Of a stretch of 64,000 nt of DNA, positions 35,041-42,477 are shown in pieces. The DNA is from Epilithonimonas sp042695135. GTDB taxonomy: Bacteria; Bacteroidota; Bacteroidia; Flavobacteriales; Weeksellaceae. Where the stretch lies: contig NZ_CP170547.1 of the NCBI RefSeq assembly GCF_042695135.1, positions 310,001-374,000 of the forward strand, read 5' to 3'. The position numbers and the translations under genes were made by a program. The notes beneath the pieces are model-generated. The model made no database searches and was not told the DNA's origin. It saw only the letters and a program-made list of their open reading frames with translations. Position 1 is the stretch's first letter; each line of letters starts with the position of its first letter.

Positions 35041-35937
35041 ATGAAAACGAAAATCTTATCAATCAGCCTGATTGCAATGACTTTGGTTGCTTGCAAAAAA
35101 AACGAAAAGGTAGAATCTGCCTATGCAACTGCAGACTATGTAACTGATAGTGCAACTGTTATTTCCGACAGCATTTCTATGGCTGCAACACAAAATTTAA
35201 AAGACCGCCAATTTGTAAGAACAGCGGAAGTGGATATGGAAGTGAAGGATGTTTATGGCGCGACAATATCAATCGAAAAACATTTGAAGACAATCGGTGG
35301 TTTCGTCACCAATAGCCGAATGGAAGCTCATACTTTGTCGGAAAACACTTATAATACTTCCGATGAATCATCGATATTGATTAGGAAATTTCAGAATCAG
35401 AATAGAATGCAAGTGAGAGTTCCGACCGAGAAATTGGGTGAATTTTTGGATTTCATTAATGATAAAAAAGTGTTCCTCAATTCCAGAATTATCTCTGCAG
35501 AAGATGTTTCTGCCGGAATCCGATTGGCAAAACTGGAGTCTGAAAGACAGGCAAAAACAAAAGCCAATATTTCTCAGCTGAAAGCCGGAAAAGACAAAGT
35601 AAATCTTGACGACAACAATATGTCCGAAGCAAATGTCCAAAAATATTCCGACGAGATTCTTGCTGATAATCTTAAGTTTTCAACCGTTGATATTTTCATC
35701 AAAGAACCAAAAACTAGTGTCGCGAAAATCCCAATTGTCAACACCAAAAATATTGATAATGAGTTCAAATACAATTTCTTCTTTGATGTGAAAAATGCTT
35801 TTGTTGAAGGCTTTTATTTGATTCAGCAGATTTTTGTTTTGCTGATTTCTATCTGGCCAATTGTTTTGCTTGGTGGATTAGTGTTTTATTTTTGGAGAAG
35901 GAGAAAACCTATTGTAAAAACTAATGTGGAAAAATAG
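35041..35937 (+). CDS. DUF4349 domain-containing lipoprotein
   Basis: A 298-residue protein with a lipobox at TLVACKK (C19). The DUF4349 core spans about 60-280: RQFVRTAEVDMEVKDVYGATISIEKHL, FVTNSRMEA, QNRMQVRVPTEKLGEFLDFI, and a coiled coil of about 40 residues after AGIRLAKLESERQAKT. A transmembrane helix (IFVLLISIWPIVLLGGLVFYFW, about 264-285) and a short basic tail RRRKPIVK come last. It is therefore anchored by lipid at one end and by a membrane helix at the other. Family function is unknown. A dispersed repeat copy follows immediately. Confidence 0.85.
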   Translation: MKTKILSISLIAMTLVACKKNEKVESAYATADYVTDSATVISDSISMAATQNLKDRQFVRTAEVDMEVKDVYGATISIEKHLKTIGGFVTNSRMEAHTLSENTYNTSDESSILIRKFQNQNRMQVRVPTEKLGEFLDFINDKKVFLNSRIISAEDVSAGIRLAKLESERQAKTKANISQLKAGKDKVNLDDNNMSEANVQKYSDEILADNLKFSTVDIFIKEPKTSVAKIPIVNTKNIDNEFKYNFFFDVKNAFVEGFYLIQQIFVLLISIWPIVLLGGLVFYFWRRRKPIVKTNVEK

Positions 35938-35938
35938 A

Positions 35939-36049
35939 ATTTTATCGCAAAGTCGCAAGAGATTTAATCTCAATTGTTTAAAAAGTTGCAAAGTTTAATT
36001 TGCGACTTTTATCATTGTTAAAGGAAAATATTTGAGCCTTTGCGATTAG
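35939..36049. repeat. Dispersed intergenic repeat, family A, copy 3
   Basis: Left end TTTTATCGCAAAGTCGCAA (from 35940) and right end TTTGAGCCTTTGCGATTAGA (36031-36050), with internal AGTTGCAAAGTTTAATTTGCGACTTT. The right end supplies a TTTG at 36039-36042 that may act as the -33 element for the next gene. Confidence 0.75.
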
Positions 36050-36072
36050 ATATTTTTTATTTCTTAATTTTG
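36039..36072 (+). promoter_or_regulatory. Candidate promoter of the metal cluster
   Basis: TTTG (36039-36042), 22-bp spacer, then TAATTTTG (36065-36072), followed after 7 bp by the start codon at 36080. The -33 element lies inside the end of repeat A copy 3. Confidence 0.45.
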
Positions 36073-36079
36073 CAAAGTG

Positions 36080-36451
36080 ATGTTGAGAAAACTGCAACTT
36101 TTGATGATGATTTTCTGTTTGGGGATTTTTGTATTTCCAAAGCAGAATTTCGATGTTCAAGTTGCCCAGACTTCTTGCTGTAAAGCGAAGGCTCAAAGTT
36201 CTGATTGTTGTAAAAAAGAAGAGAAAAAATCAGATTCCTGTCATCACGACACTAAAAAAGAAAAAGACTGTAAAGACAATTGCACCACTTGCAAAACCTG
36301 CAGTTCGGGATTCGTTTTTTCTGTTGTTTTGAATGACTTCTACAACAAACTGAAAACACCGGTTTTCGAAATCAACAATCAATATTCTTATTATTCCCAA
36401 TCGACTTTAACAAGGTCTTTTAACATTTGGCAGCCGCCGAAACTTGGTTAA
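36080..36451 (+). CDS. Small Cys/Lys-rich exported protein
   Basis: A 123-residue protein with an N-terminal hydrophobic signal (LQLLMMIFCLGIFVFP). A dense Cys/Lys/Asp segment (about 33-80) follows, with SCCKAK, DCCKKEE, SCHHD, DCKDNCTTCKTC motifs, typical of metal-binding sites. The C-terminal third is aromatic (YSYYSQSTLTRSF). The ATG at 36080 is used; a GTG three bases earlier is also in frame. It heads a row with an HMA-domain protein and an HMA-TonB receptor fusion, so a role in handling copper or another soft metal in the periplasm is likely. No family name is known to me. Confidence 0.7.
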   Translation: MLRKLQLLMMIFCLGIFVFPKQNFDVQVAQTSCCKAKAQSSDCCKKEEKKSDSCHHDTKKEKDCKDNCTTCKTCSSGFVFSVVLNDFYNKLKTPVFEINNQYSYYSQSTLTRSFNIWQPPKLG

Positions 36452-36558
36452 TTTTTATTGAATTTTATCTTTATAGAGTCTTCGAGAGCCTCAGACTGAC
36501 AATTCGGTCGATGATTTTTGCAAAGGCTTTATCATTAAACAAATTAAAATTAATCAAA

Positions 36559-36951
36559 ATGAATACAATCATAAAATCAGGAATTTTATTCCTTTCTATA
36601 TTTCTATTTTCAAATTTTTCTGCGCAAACCAAAACCTTCAAAGCTAAAGTAGAAGGCAATTGTGGAATGTGCAAAGAACGCATCGAAACAGCGGTTAAAG
36701 CTGACAAAAACGTTAAATCAGCCGACTGGAGTATGAGCAAAAAAGTTCTTACGGTAAGTTATGACGCTTCCAAAACAGACAAAAAAACCATCCTAAAAAG
36801 CGTAGCAGAAGTTGGTCACGACAACGAAATGTTCCGTGCTTCCGACAAAGTCTATGATGATTTGGATTCTTGCTGCCAGTACGACCGTCCTGACAACAGC
36901 AAAAAGATGGCGAAAAACAGCGACACCAAACAAGTTTGCGAACTTAAGTAA
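36559..36951 (+). CDS. Exported heavy-metal-associated (HMA) domain protein
   Basis: A 131-residue protein with a signal peptide (cut near FSAQT, about residue 23) and one HMA fold (about 25-95). The metal motif is GNCGMC, with the two cysteines spaced CxxC. After the HMA core come GHDNEMFRASDKVYDDL and a CC pair (SCCQYD), then a lysine-rich tail with a final cysteine. The start at 36559 is chosen; the frame is open further upstream but without a signal peptide. The domain and its C-terminal CC-Y ending closely resemble the N-terminus of the next gene product, suggesting duplication. Probably a periplasmic metal carrier. Confidence 0.87.
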   Translation: MNTIIKSGILFLSIFLFSNFSAQTKTFKAKVEGNCGMCKERIETAVKADKNVKSADWSMSKKVLTVSYDASKTDKKTILKSVAEVGHDNEMFRASDKVYDDLDSCCQYDRPDNSKKMAKNSDTKQVCELK

Positions 36952-36970
36952 TTAACTTAAATTTTTGACG

Positions 36971-39310
36971 ATGAACAATTTAAGTAGAAAACTTATGTTT
37001 TTTATGCTGTTGCTAACGTCTTTTTTTTCCTTTGCGCAAGCTGTTACAGAACAGTTTTTGGTAAAGGGAAATTGTGGACAATGCAAAGCAAGAATAGAAA
37101 AAGCAGCCTTGAAAGCTGGAGCAACTTCTGCAAACTGGACTGCAGAAAACCAAACTTTGACAATGGTTTTAGACGAATCGAAAGTCACTTGCGACACAAT
37201 TCTAAAACAAGTTGCAGAAGCTGGTCACGATAATGAGAAATTCAAAGCGTCGGAAGATGCTTACAAAGCTTTGCCAGCATGTTGTCTGTACAGTAGAGGT
37301 TCTGATTTTGAAAAACCCAATGACACTGCTCAACACGATGCAGAATCTGATGCAAAACAAATCGAAGGAGTAAAATTGACGAGAGAAAAAGAAGCAACCT
37401 CAATAAGTAAAAAAGAAGCTGGATTGATTTTTAATATCAGTTCCAAAGAATTACTGAAAGCCGCTTGTTGTAATCTCTCAGAAAGTTTTGAAACCAATGC
37501 CACTGTTGATGTTTCATTCAGTAATGCAGTTACTGGAACTAAACAGTTGAAAATGCTCGGTCTTGACCAGAAATATACACTTCTGACTAAGGAACAATTG
37601 CCGGAAATCCGAGGTTTGGCTTCGGCTTACGGACTGAATTTCATTCCAGGAAAATGGATTGGTGGCATCCAGCTTACAAAAGGCGGAAGCACCGTTGTAA
37701 ATGGTTACGAAAGTATCACGGGACAAATTAATACCGAACTTTTGAAAACCAAAGACAGCGCTAAAAAAACTGAGACAGAAATCAATTTGTTCTCTGACAA
37801 CAACGGACGAGTTGAAGCCAATGTAACCAGTAATTCACCAATATCTGACAAATGGACACAAAGTGTTTTGTTACACGGAAACGGAACTTTTGGTGATACC
37901 GATATGAACGATGACGGATTCCTGGACAGGCCAAAAGGAAGTCAGTTAAATGTAGCATATTTATTGAATTACAATGACTTGGAAGACTCTGGATTCGGTT
38001 CGCATTTTGGGATTAATTTTCTGAAAGATGAGAGGACGGCCGGTCAAATAGGATTTAACAAAAGAATTCCTCAGAAAGACCAATCGCTTTATGGTGTTGG
38101 GATTGATATTTCGAGGTTTCAATTATGGAATAAAACGGGTTATGTTTTCAAAGGAAAACCTTATCAGAGTTTGGGCTGGATGAATCAACTGACTTATCAT
38201 CAGCAAGATAGCTTTTTTGGATTGAGAAATTATTTCGGGAAGGAAACGTCTTATTATTCTAATTTAATTTTCGAAAGCATTATCGGAAATACTAATAACA
38301 AATATAAAATTGGAGCTAGTTTCTTATATGATAAATACAATGAAGATTATCTTTTGGACAATTACAAAAGAACCGAAACTGTTCCGGGATTGTTTGCAGA
38401 ATACACTTTGACAGGCGAAAAATTCACTTTGGTAACGGGCGCTCGTGTAGATTTTCACAATCTTGCAGGAACGCAGTTTACGCCGAGAATGAATTTCAAA
38501 TATGATTTGACGCCAACAACGATTTTCAGAATTTCTGCCGGAAGAGGTTTCCGAACTGCGAATATCTTTGCAGAAAATCAGGCTTATTTTGCATCCAACC
38601 GACAAATCCAAATTATCAATAATGGCGGAGAAATCTATGGTTTGAAACCTGAAATCGCTTGGAATTATGGCGTAAGTATTCAGCAGGAATTTAAATTATT
38701 TGGAAGAAAATCAACCTTGCTGGCAGATTTTTTCAGAACGAATTTTCAAGATCAGGTTGTTACAGATTTGGATGAGTCTGCGCAGAAAATTTTATTCTAT
38801 AACCTTGAAGGAAAATCTTTTGCGAACAGTTTCCAGACACAATGGGATTTTCAGCCTTTGAAAAATCTGGAATTTCGAGTGGCTTATAAATATTACGACG
38901 TGGCTTTGGATTACTTGAGTGGACTGAAAAAAGTACCATTTATGGCGAAACATCGTGGATTTGCGAACCTGGCTTATTCAACCAATAAAACTGAAAAAGG
39001 CAGATTCTGGAGCTTCGATACGACTTTAAATTTAGTTGGAAAACAAAGACTTCCAAACACAAAATACAATCCTGGAGAGTTTCAGATTGGAGATTATTCG
39101 CCGAGCTATTCTACTTTGAATGCTCAGATTTCAAGGAATTTCTCTGAGAAAATCAGAGTTTATTTTGGAGGAGAAAACTTAACCGGATATCAGCAAAAAG
39201 TTGCGATTTTCGATGCAGGAAATCCTTTTGGAAATTACTTTGATGGCGGAATGGTATATGCACCAGTGATGAAACAGAATTTTTATATTGGTGTGGATAT
39301 TAAGTTTTAA
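36971..39310 (+). CDS. TonB-dependent receptor with N-terminal HMA domain
   Basis: A 779-residue receptor. The signal peptide is followed by an HMA domain (about 25-115) with GNCGQC and a trailing CCLYS. A linker leads to a plug domain (about 160-280), with AACCNLSESFETNATVDVSFSNAV and GGIQLTKGGSTVVNGYESITGQIN, then a long beta barrel ending IGVDIKF. The plug has extra cysteines. There is no carboxypeptidase-like domain. The ATG at 36971 is used over an in-frame TTG at 36965. It lies 19 bp after the HMA gene. The fusion suggests that metal is bound on the periplasmic side of the receptor; copper is the leading guess. Confidence 0.9.
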   Translation: MNNLSRKLMFFMLLLTSFFSFAQAVTEQFLVKGNCGQCKARIEKAALKAGATSANWTAENQTLTMVLDESKVTCDTILKQVAEAGHDNEKFKASEDAYKALPACCLYSRGSDFEKPNDTAQHDAESDAKQIEGVKLTREKEATSISKKEAGLIFNISSKELLKAACCNLSESFETNATVDVSFSNAVTGTKQLKMLGLDQKYTLLTKEQLPEIRGLASAYGLNFIPGKWIGGIQLTKGGSTVVNGYESITGQINTELLKTKDSAKKTETEINLFSDNNGRVEANVTSNSPISDKWTQSVLLHGNGTFGDTDMNDDGFLDRPKGSQLNVAYLLNYNDLEDSGFGSHFGINFLKDERTAGQIGFNKRIPQKDQSLYGVGIDISRFQLWNKTGYVFKGKPYQSLGWMNQLTYHQQDSFFGLRNYFGKETSYYSNLIFESIIGNTNNKYKIGASFLYDKYNEDYLLDNYKRTETVPGLFAEYTLTGEKFTLVTGARVDFHNLAGTQFTPRMNFKYDLTPTTIFRISAGRGFRTANIFAENQAYFASNRQIQIINNGGEIYGLKPEIAWNYGVSIQQEFKLFGRKSTLLADFFRTNFQDQVVTDLDESAQKILFYNLEGKSFANSFQTQWDFQPLKNLEFRVAYKYYDVALDYLSGLKKVPFMAKHRGFANLAYSTNKTEKGRFWSFDTTLNLVGKQRLPNTKYNPGEFQIGDYSPSYSTLNAQISRNFSEKIRVYFGGENLTGYQQKVAIFDAGNPFGNYFDGGMVYAPVMKQNFYIGVDIKF

Positions 39311-39332
39311 AAATTTTAGAAATATCAATAAG

Positions 39333-39361
39333 AAACCTCGTCAGATTTGGCGAGGTTTTCT
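39333..39361. terminator. Terminator after the HMA-TonB receptor gene
   Basis: AAACCTCG pairs with CGAGGTTT around a 10-base loop and runs into T residues. It sits between the receptor gene and the convergent DUF2007 gene. Confidence 0.7.
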
Positions 39362-39362
39362 A

Positions 39363-39587
39363 TTAATTGTCTTTATTATAAAATTCAGTCATCAAATTAT
39401 TCGCCTTTTCAAAGTCATTTTCTGAGACTTTCAGCTGAACACCGCCGCTTGTTGTGTTGAACAAGTTGTAAGTATTCGCTAAGACATTTCCGAAGACAAA
39501 AGCTTCAACTTCGTTTGTTTCTAAGAAAATCCTAAGCATTTCTGCTTCTATTTCTGTGTTGAAAATCTTGAGTGTGATTAATTCCAT
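39363..39587 (-). CDS. DUF2007 domain-containing protein
   Basis: A 74-residue soluble protein with the DUF2007 (putative signal-transducing) pattern: ITLKIFNTEIEAEMLRIFLETNEVEAFVFG, a middle glycine pair, then VQLKVSENDFEKANNLM. This is a small ferredoxin-like alpha/beta fold related to PII-like and ACT-like modules. Function is unknown. It begins 2 bp after pyrD stops, so it is co-transcribed with pyrD; a role in pyrimidine metabolism is guilt by association only. Confidence 0.85.
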   Translation of the reverse strand: MELITLKIFNTEIEAEMLRIFLETNEVEAFVFGNVLANTYNLFNTTSGGVQLKVSENDFEKANNLMTEFYNKDN

Positions 39588-39589
39588 TC

Positions 39590-40597
39590 TTATATTTTTT
39601 CGAGAATTGCCTGATTGATTTCGTTAATCAATTCCGGACCTTCGTAGATGAATCCTGTGTATAGCTGAACAAGACTCGCGCCAGCTTCCAGTTTTTCAAT
39701 CGCATCCTGCGCTGAATGAATTCCGCCAACACCGATGATTGGGAATGCTTTGCCACTTTTTTCAGACAAAAATCTGATAACTTCCGTGGAACGTTTTGTC
39801 AATGGTTTTCCGGAAAGTCCGCCGGTTTCGGTTTTGTTTTCTGAGATTAAATTTTCTCGTGACAAAGTTGTGTTCGTTGCGATCACACCAGCGATTTGAG
39901 TTTCTTTAATGATATCAATAATATCCAACAGCTGTTCATCTGTCAAATCCGGTGCAATTTTAAGAAGAATGGGCTTTTGTTTTGGCTTTTCGAGATTGAG
40001 ATTTTGAAGTGTTGACAGCAATTCCGTCAAAGGTTTTTTGTCCTGAAGTTCGCGAAGATTTGGTGTGTTTGGCGAACTGACATTGACCACAAAATAATCT
40101 ACGTAGGGAAATAATTTCTCGAAGCAGATTTTGTAATCGTTTACCGCTTCTTCGTTTGGCGTGACTTTGTTTTTTCCGATGTTTCCGCCGATGAGAACAT
40201 TTTTATTTTTCTTTAATCTTTCAACAGCTTCGTCAACGCCGCCGTTGTTAAAACCCATTCTGTTAATAATCGCAGAATCTTCTTTTAGTCTGAATAATCG
40301 TTTTTTATCATTTCCGGCTTGAGGTTTTGGTGTCAAAGTTCCTATTTCTATGAATCCAAATCCAAGGTCAGAAAGCTCATTGAAAAGTTTTGCATCCTTA
40401 TCAAAACCCGCAGCGAGACCGACAGGGTTTTTAAATTTAAGCCCGAAAACTTCTCGTTCCAGACGTTTGTCTTCAATTGGTTTTGGTAAAAATAATTTGG
40501 TTATAAATCCGAAATTCTTCAGAATAGAAAAGGTAAAGTGATGAACTTCTTCGGGATCAAATTTGAAAAGAATCGGGCGAATAATGCGTTTGTACAT
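39590..40597 (-). CDS. pyrD: Quinone-dependent dihydroorotate dehydrogenase (class 2)
   Basis: A 335-residue FMN enzyme that oxidises dihydroorotate to orotate in pyrimidine synthesis and passes electrons to membrane quinone. The N-terminal helical hairpin (YKRIIRPILFKFDPEEVHHFTF, about 2-40) is the membrane/quinone-binding extension that marks class 2. The core shows NPVGLAAGFDKDAKL, GFGFIEIGTLTPKPQAGN, VVNVSSPNTPNLRELQ with the catalytic serine, and GVGGIHSAQDAIEKL. Menaquinone is the likely acceptor, given menD in this window. Divergent from the TPR/HTH regulator gene. Confidence 0.95.
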   Translation of the reverse strand: MYKRIIRPILFKFDPEEVHHFTFSILKNFGFITKLFLPKPIEDKRLEREVFGLKFKNPVGLAAGFDKDAKLFNELSDLGFGFIEIGTLTPKPQAGNDKKRLFRLKEDSAIINRMGFNNGGVDEAVERLKKNKNVLIGGNIGKNKVTPNEEAVNDYKICFEKLFPYVDYFVVNVSSPNTPNLRELQDKKPLTELLSTLQNLNLEKPKQKPILLKIAPDLTDEQLLDIIDIIKETQIAGVIATNTTLSRENLISENKTETGGLSGKPLTKRSTEVIRFLSEKSGKAFPIIGVGGIHSAQDAIEKLEAGASLVQLYTGFIYEGPELINEINQAILEKI

Positions 40598-40719
40598 CGG
40601 AGAAAAGTTTTACAAATTTAAGTTTTTGTAATGATAATTCAATATTATTGGAAAGATATACTTTCGAAAATTATAACCAAAAAATCTTATTATCTTTACT
40701 TGTTTTTAGCCAAAATGAA

Positions 40720-42375
40720 ATGATGCCAAAGTGTTTTCGCAGAAACTTAGTTTTTATATTTTTTCTGCTTTTTCTGCCTTTTCAAATTTTTGCAATCACG
40801 CCCAAAGATTGCGAAAAGATGATTATTGAAGGTGTCGAGGCCATGAATAAAAAAGACTTTGCCAAATCCTTGCAAATCCTGACCAAAACCAGGAAAATTG
40901 CTCACGACAACAAATGGTACCGCGAAGAATTCCTGGCTACGAATAACATTGGGGCTAATTATTATATGAGATTGGATTACGGTGAAGCCCTCAATAATTA
41001 CCTTGATGCTTATAAAATTGCCGTTGTTCATCTGGACGAAAAGTCCGAGATGACGGTTCTCAATAACATCGCCATTCTCTATTCCAGAGATAAAAAACAA
41101 GACAAAGCAAAAGAATACTTTTCAAAAGCTTACGAACTTGCAGGTAAAGTTAACAACAACGTTTCCAAAGGGTTATATGCTATAAATCTCGCAATAGTTT
41201 CCAATGAAAAGAAAGATTACACAACGGCTAAAAAATACATTGATGAAGCCCTGAAACTGACAGAAAACTCGCCTTATGCTTTACTCGCAAAAGCAACTTT
41301 GGTGGAAACTCTTGTCAATTTAAAACGATTCGACGAAGCTGAAAAGATCTCTGCGGAACTGTTGCCAAAATTGACTGACGTAGAATATTCTGAGCATAAA
41401 ACATCAATTCTTTACAACCTTTCAACGATTTTTGAACAAAAAAATGATTTGCCAAAGGCTTTTTATTATTTGGGACTGGCGGAAAAAAGTAACCTCAGCT
41501 ATGATTTTAAGGAGAATATTTTTGAGAAATTCAGTCAGTTATACAAAAAAGCGAATAATATAGACAGAGCCGTGTCTTACAAAGACTCTGTAATGATCAT
41601 AAAAGATTCTGTGAACAAGATCAAAAACGGGCAGCTTTTTGAAAACAGCAAAATTAAATTTGAACTTCAAAATTCTCAAAAAGATCTTGCTGAAAGCCAG
41701 GAAAAGCTGACAACAGAACGTTCATTTTTCATCAAGGGTATTTTGCTTGCCATCTTTTTGATTATCATTATTTTCTGGGCTCTCAGAAACAGTATTGTCA
41801 AAAATAAACAACAAAAGATCATCGAGCAAAGCAACGCCGAGATCACAAAACTGGAACTGGAAAAAGAGAAAAAGAACAAGGAAATCCTTGAAAATCAATT
41901 AAAAGAAAAAGAAGTCCTCGCTCTACTGGAGGAAGAGAAATATAAAAACGAAATCGAAGCCAAGAACAGAAAACTGACAACCAAGGCTTTGCAACTTTCC
42001 ACAAAAATAGAACTGATAGATGATCTTATAACTTCTCTTTCCCGTGAAACAGATGATTTTGAAAAGCCTGATATCAGTAATACCATCAAGCAGCTCAAAA
42101 TTTTGCAGAGACAAAGCCGCGAAGAAGAAAGTTTTTTTGTCCATTTCGAAGATGTGAATCAGGGTTTTATTTCCAAACTGAAGATGCTCCATGCTGATCT
42201 TAATTCCAACGACATCCGTTTTCTTTCGTATGTATATATGAACCTGTCGATGAAGGAAATTTCTTCCCTTCTGAACATCACAACAGAAGCCTGCCGCAAG
42301 AGAAAAGAACGCATCATCAAGAAAATGGAGCAGGACGACAATGTTGATCTATATAATTATCTTACAGGCATTTAG
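40720..42375 (+). CDS. TPR-repeat membrane regulator with C-terminal LuxR-like HTH
   Basis: A 551-residue protein. The signal peptide (ends near QIFAI, about residue 25) leads to five or six tetratricopeptide repeats (about 30-300), a transmembrane helix (FFIKGILLAIFLIIIIFWAL, about 346-366), and a long charged coiled coil (about 370-430). The C-terminal HTH is LNSNDIRFLSYVYMNLSMKEISSLLNITTEACRKRKERI. The TPR part faces the periplasm and the DNA-binding part the cytoplasm, a one-component layout common in flavobacteria. The start ATG at 40720 or the adjacent 40723 is used; the frame is open to 40648, but without a signal peptide directly behind it. Target genes unknown. Confidence 0.88.
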   Translation: MMPKCFRRNLVFIFFLLFLPFQIFAITPKDCEKMIIEGVEAMNKKDFAKSLQILTKTRKIAHDNKWYREEFLATNNIGANYYMRLDYGEALNNYLDAYKIAVVHLDEKSEMTVLNNIAILYSRDKKQDKAKEYFSKAYELAGKVNNNVSKGLYAINLAIVSNEKKDYTTAKKYIDEALKLTENSPYALLAKATLVETLVNLKRFDEAEKISAELLPKLTDVEYSEHKTSILYNLSTIFEQKNDLPKAFYYLGLAEKSNLSYDFKENIFEKFSQLYKKANNIDRAVSYKDSVMIIKDSVNKIKNGQLFENSKIKFELQNSQKDLAESQEKLTTERSFFIKGILLAIFLIIIIFWALRNSIVKNKQQKIIEQSNAEITKLELEKEKKNKEILENQLKEKEVLALLEEEKYKNEIEAKNRKLTTKALQLSTKIELIDDLITSLSRETDDFEKPDISNTIKQLKILQRQSREEESFFVHFEDVNQGFISKLKMLHADLNSNDIRFLSYVYMNLSMKEISSLLNITTEACRKRKERIIKKMEQDDNVDLYNYLTGI

Positions 42376-42477
42376 CGAATTTGTCACACTATTTCTGAAG
42401 GCCCGTCCGACTATTTCCGCTTTATTTTTTTGCATTGCTGATTTTTATCACAACATTTGAATATAAAAATTAGATAT

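Noticed and set aside
36427..36558. Longer start for the HMA protein
   Set aside because: The upstream frame overlaps the end of the Cys-rich gene and would bury the signal peptide in the middle of the protein.
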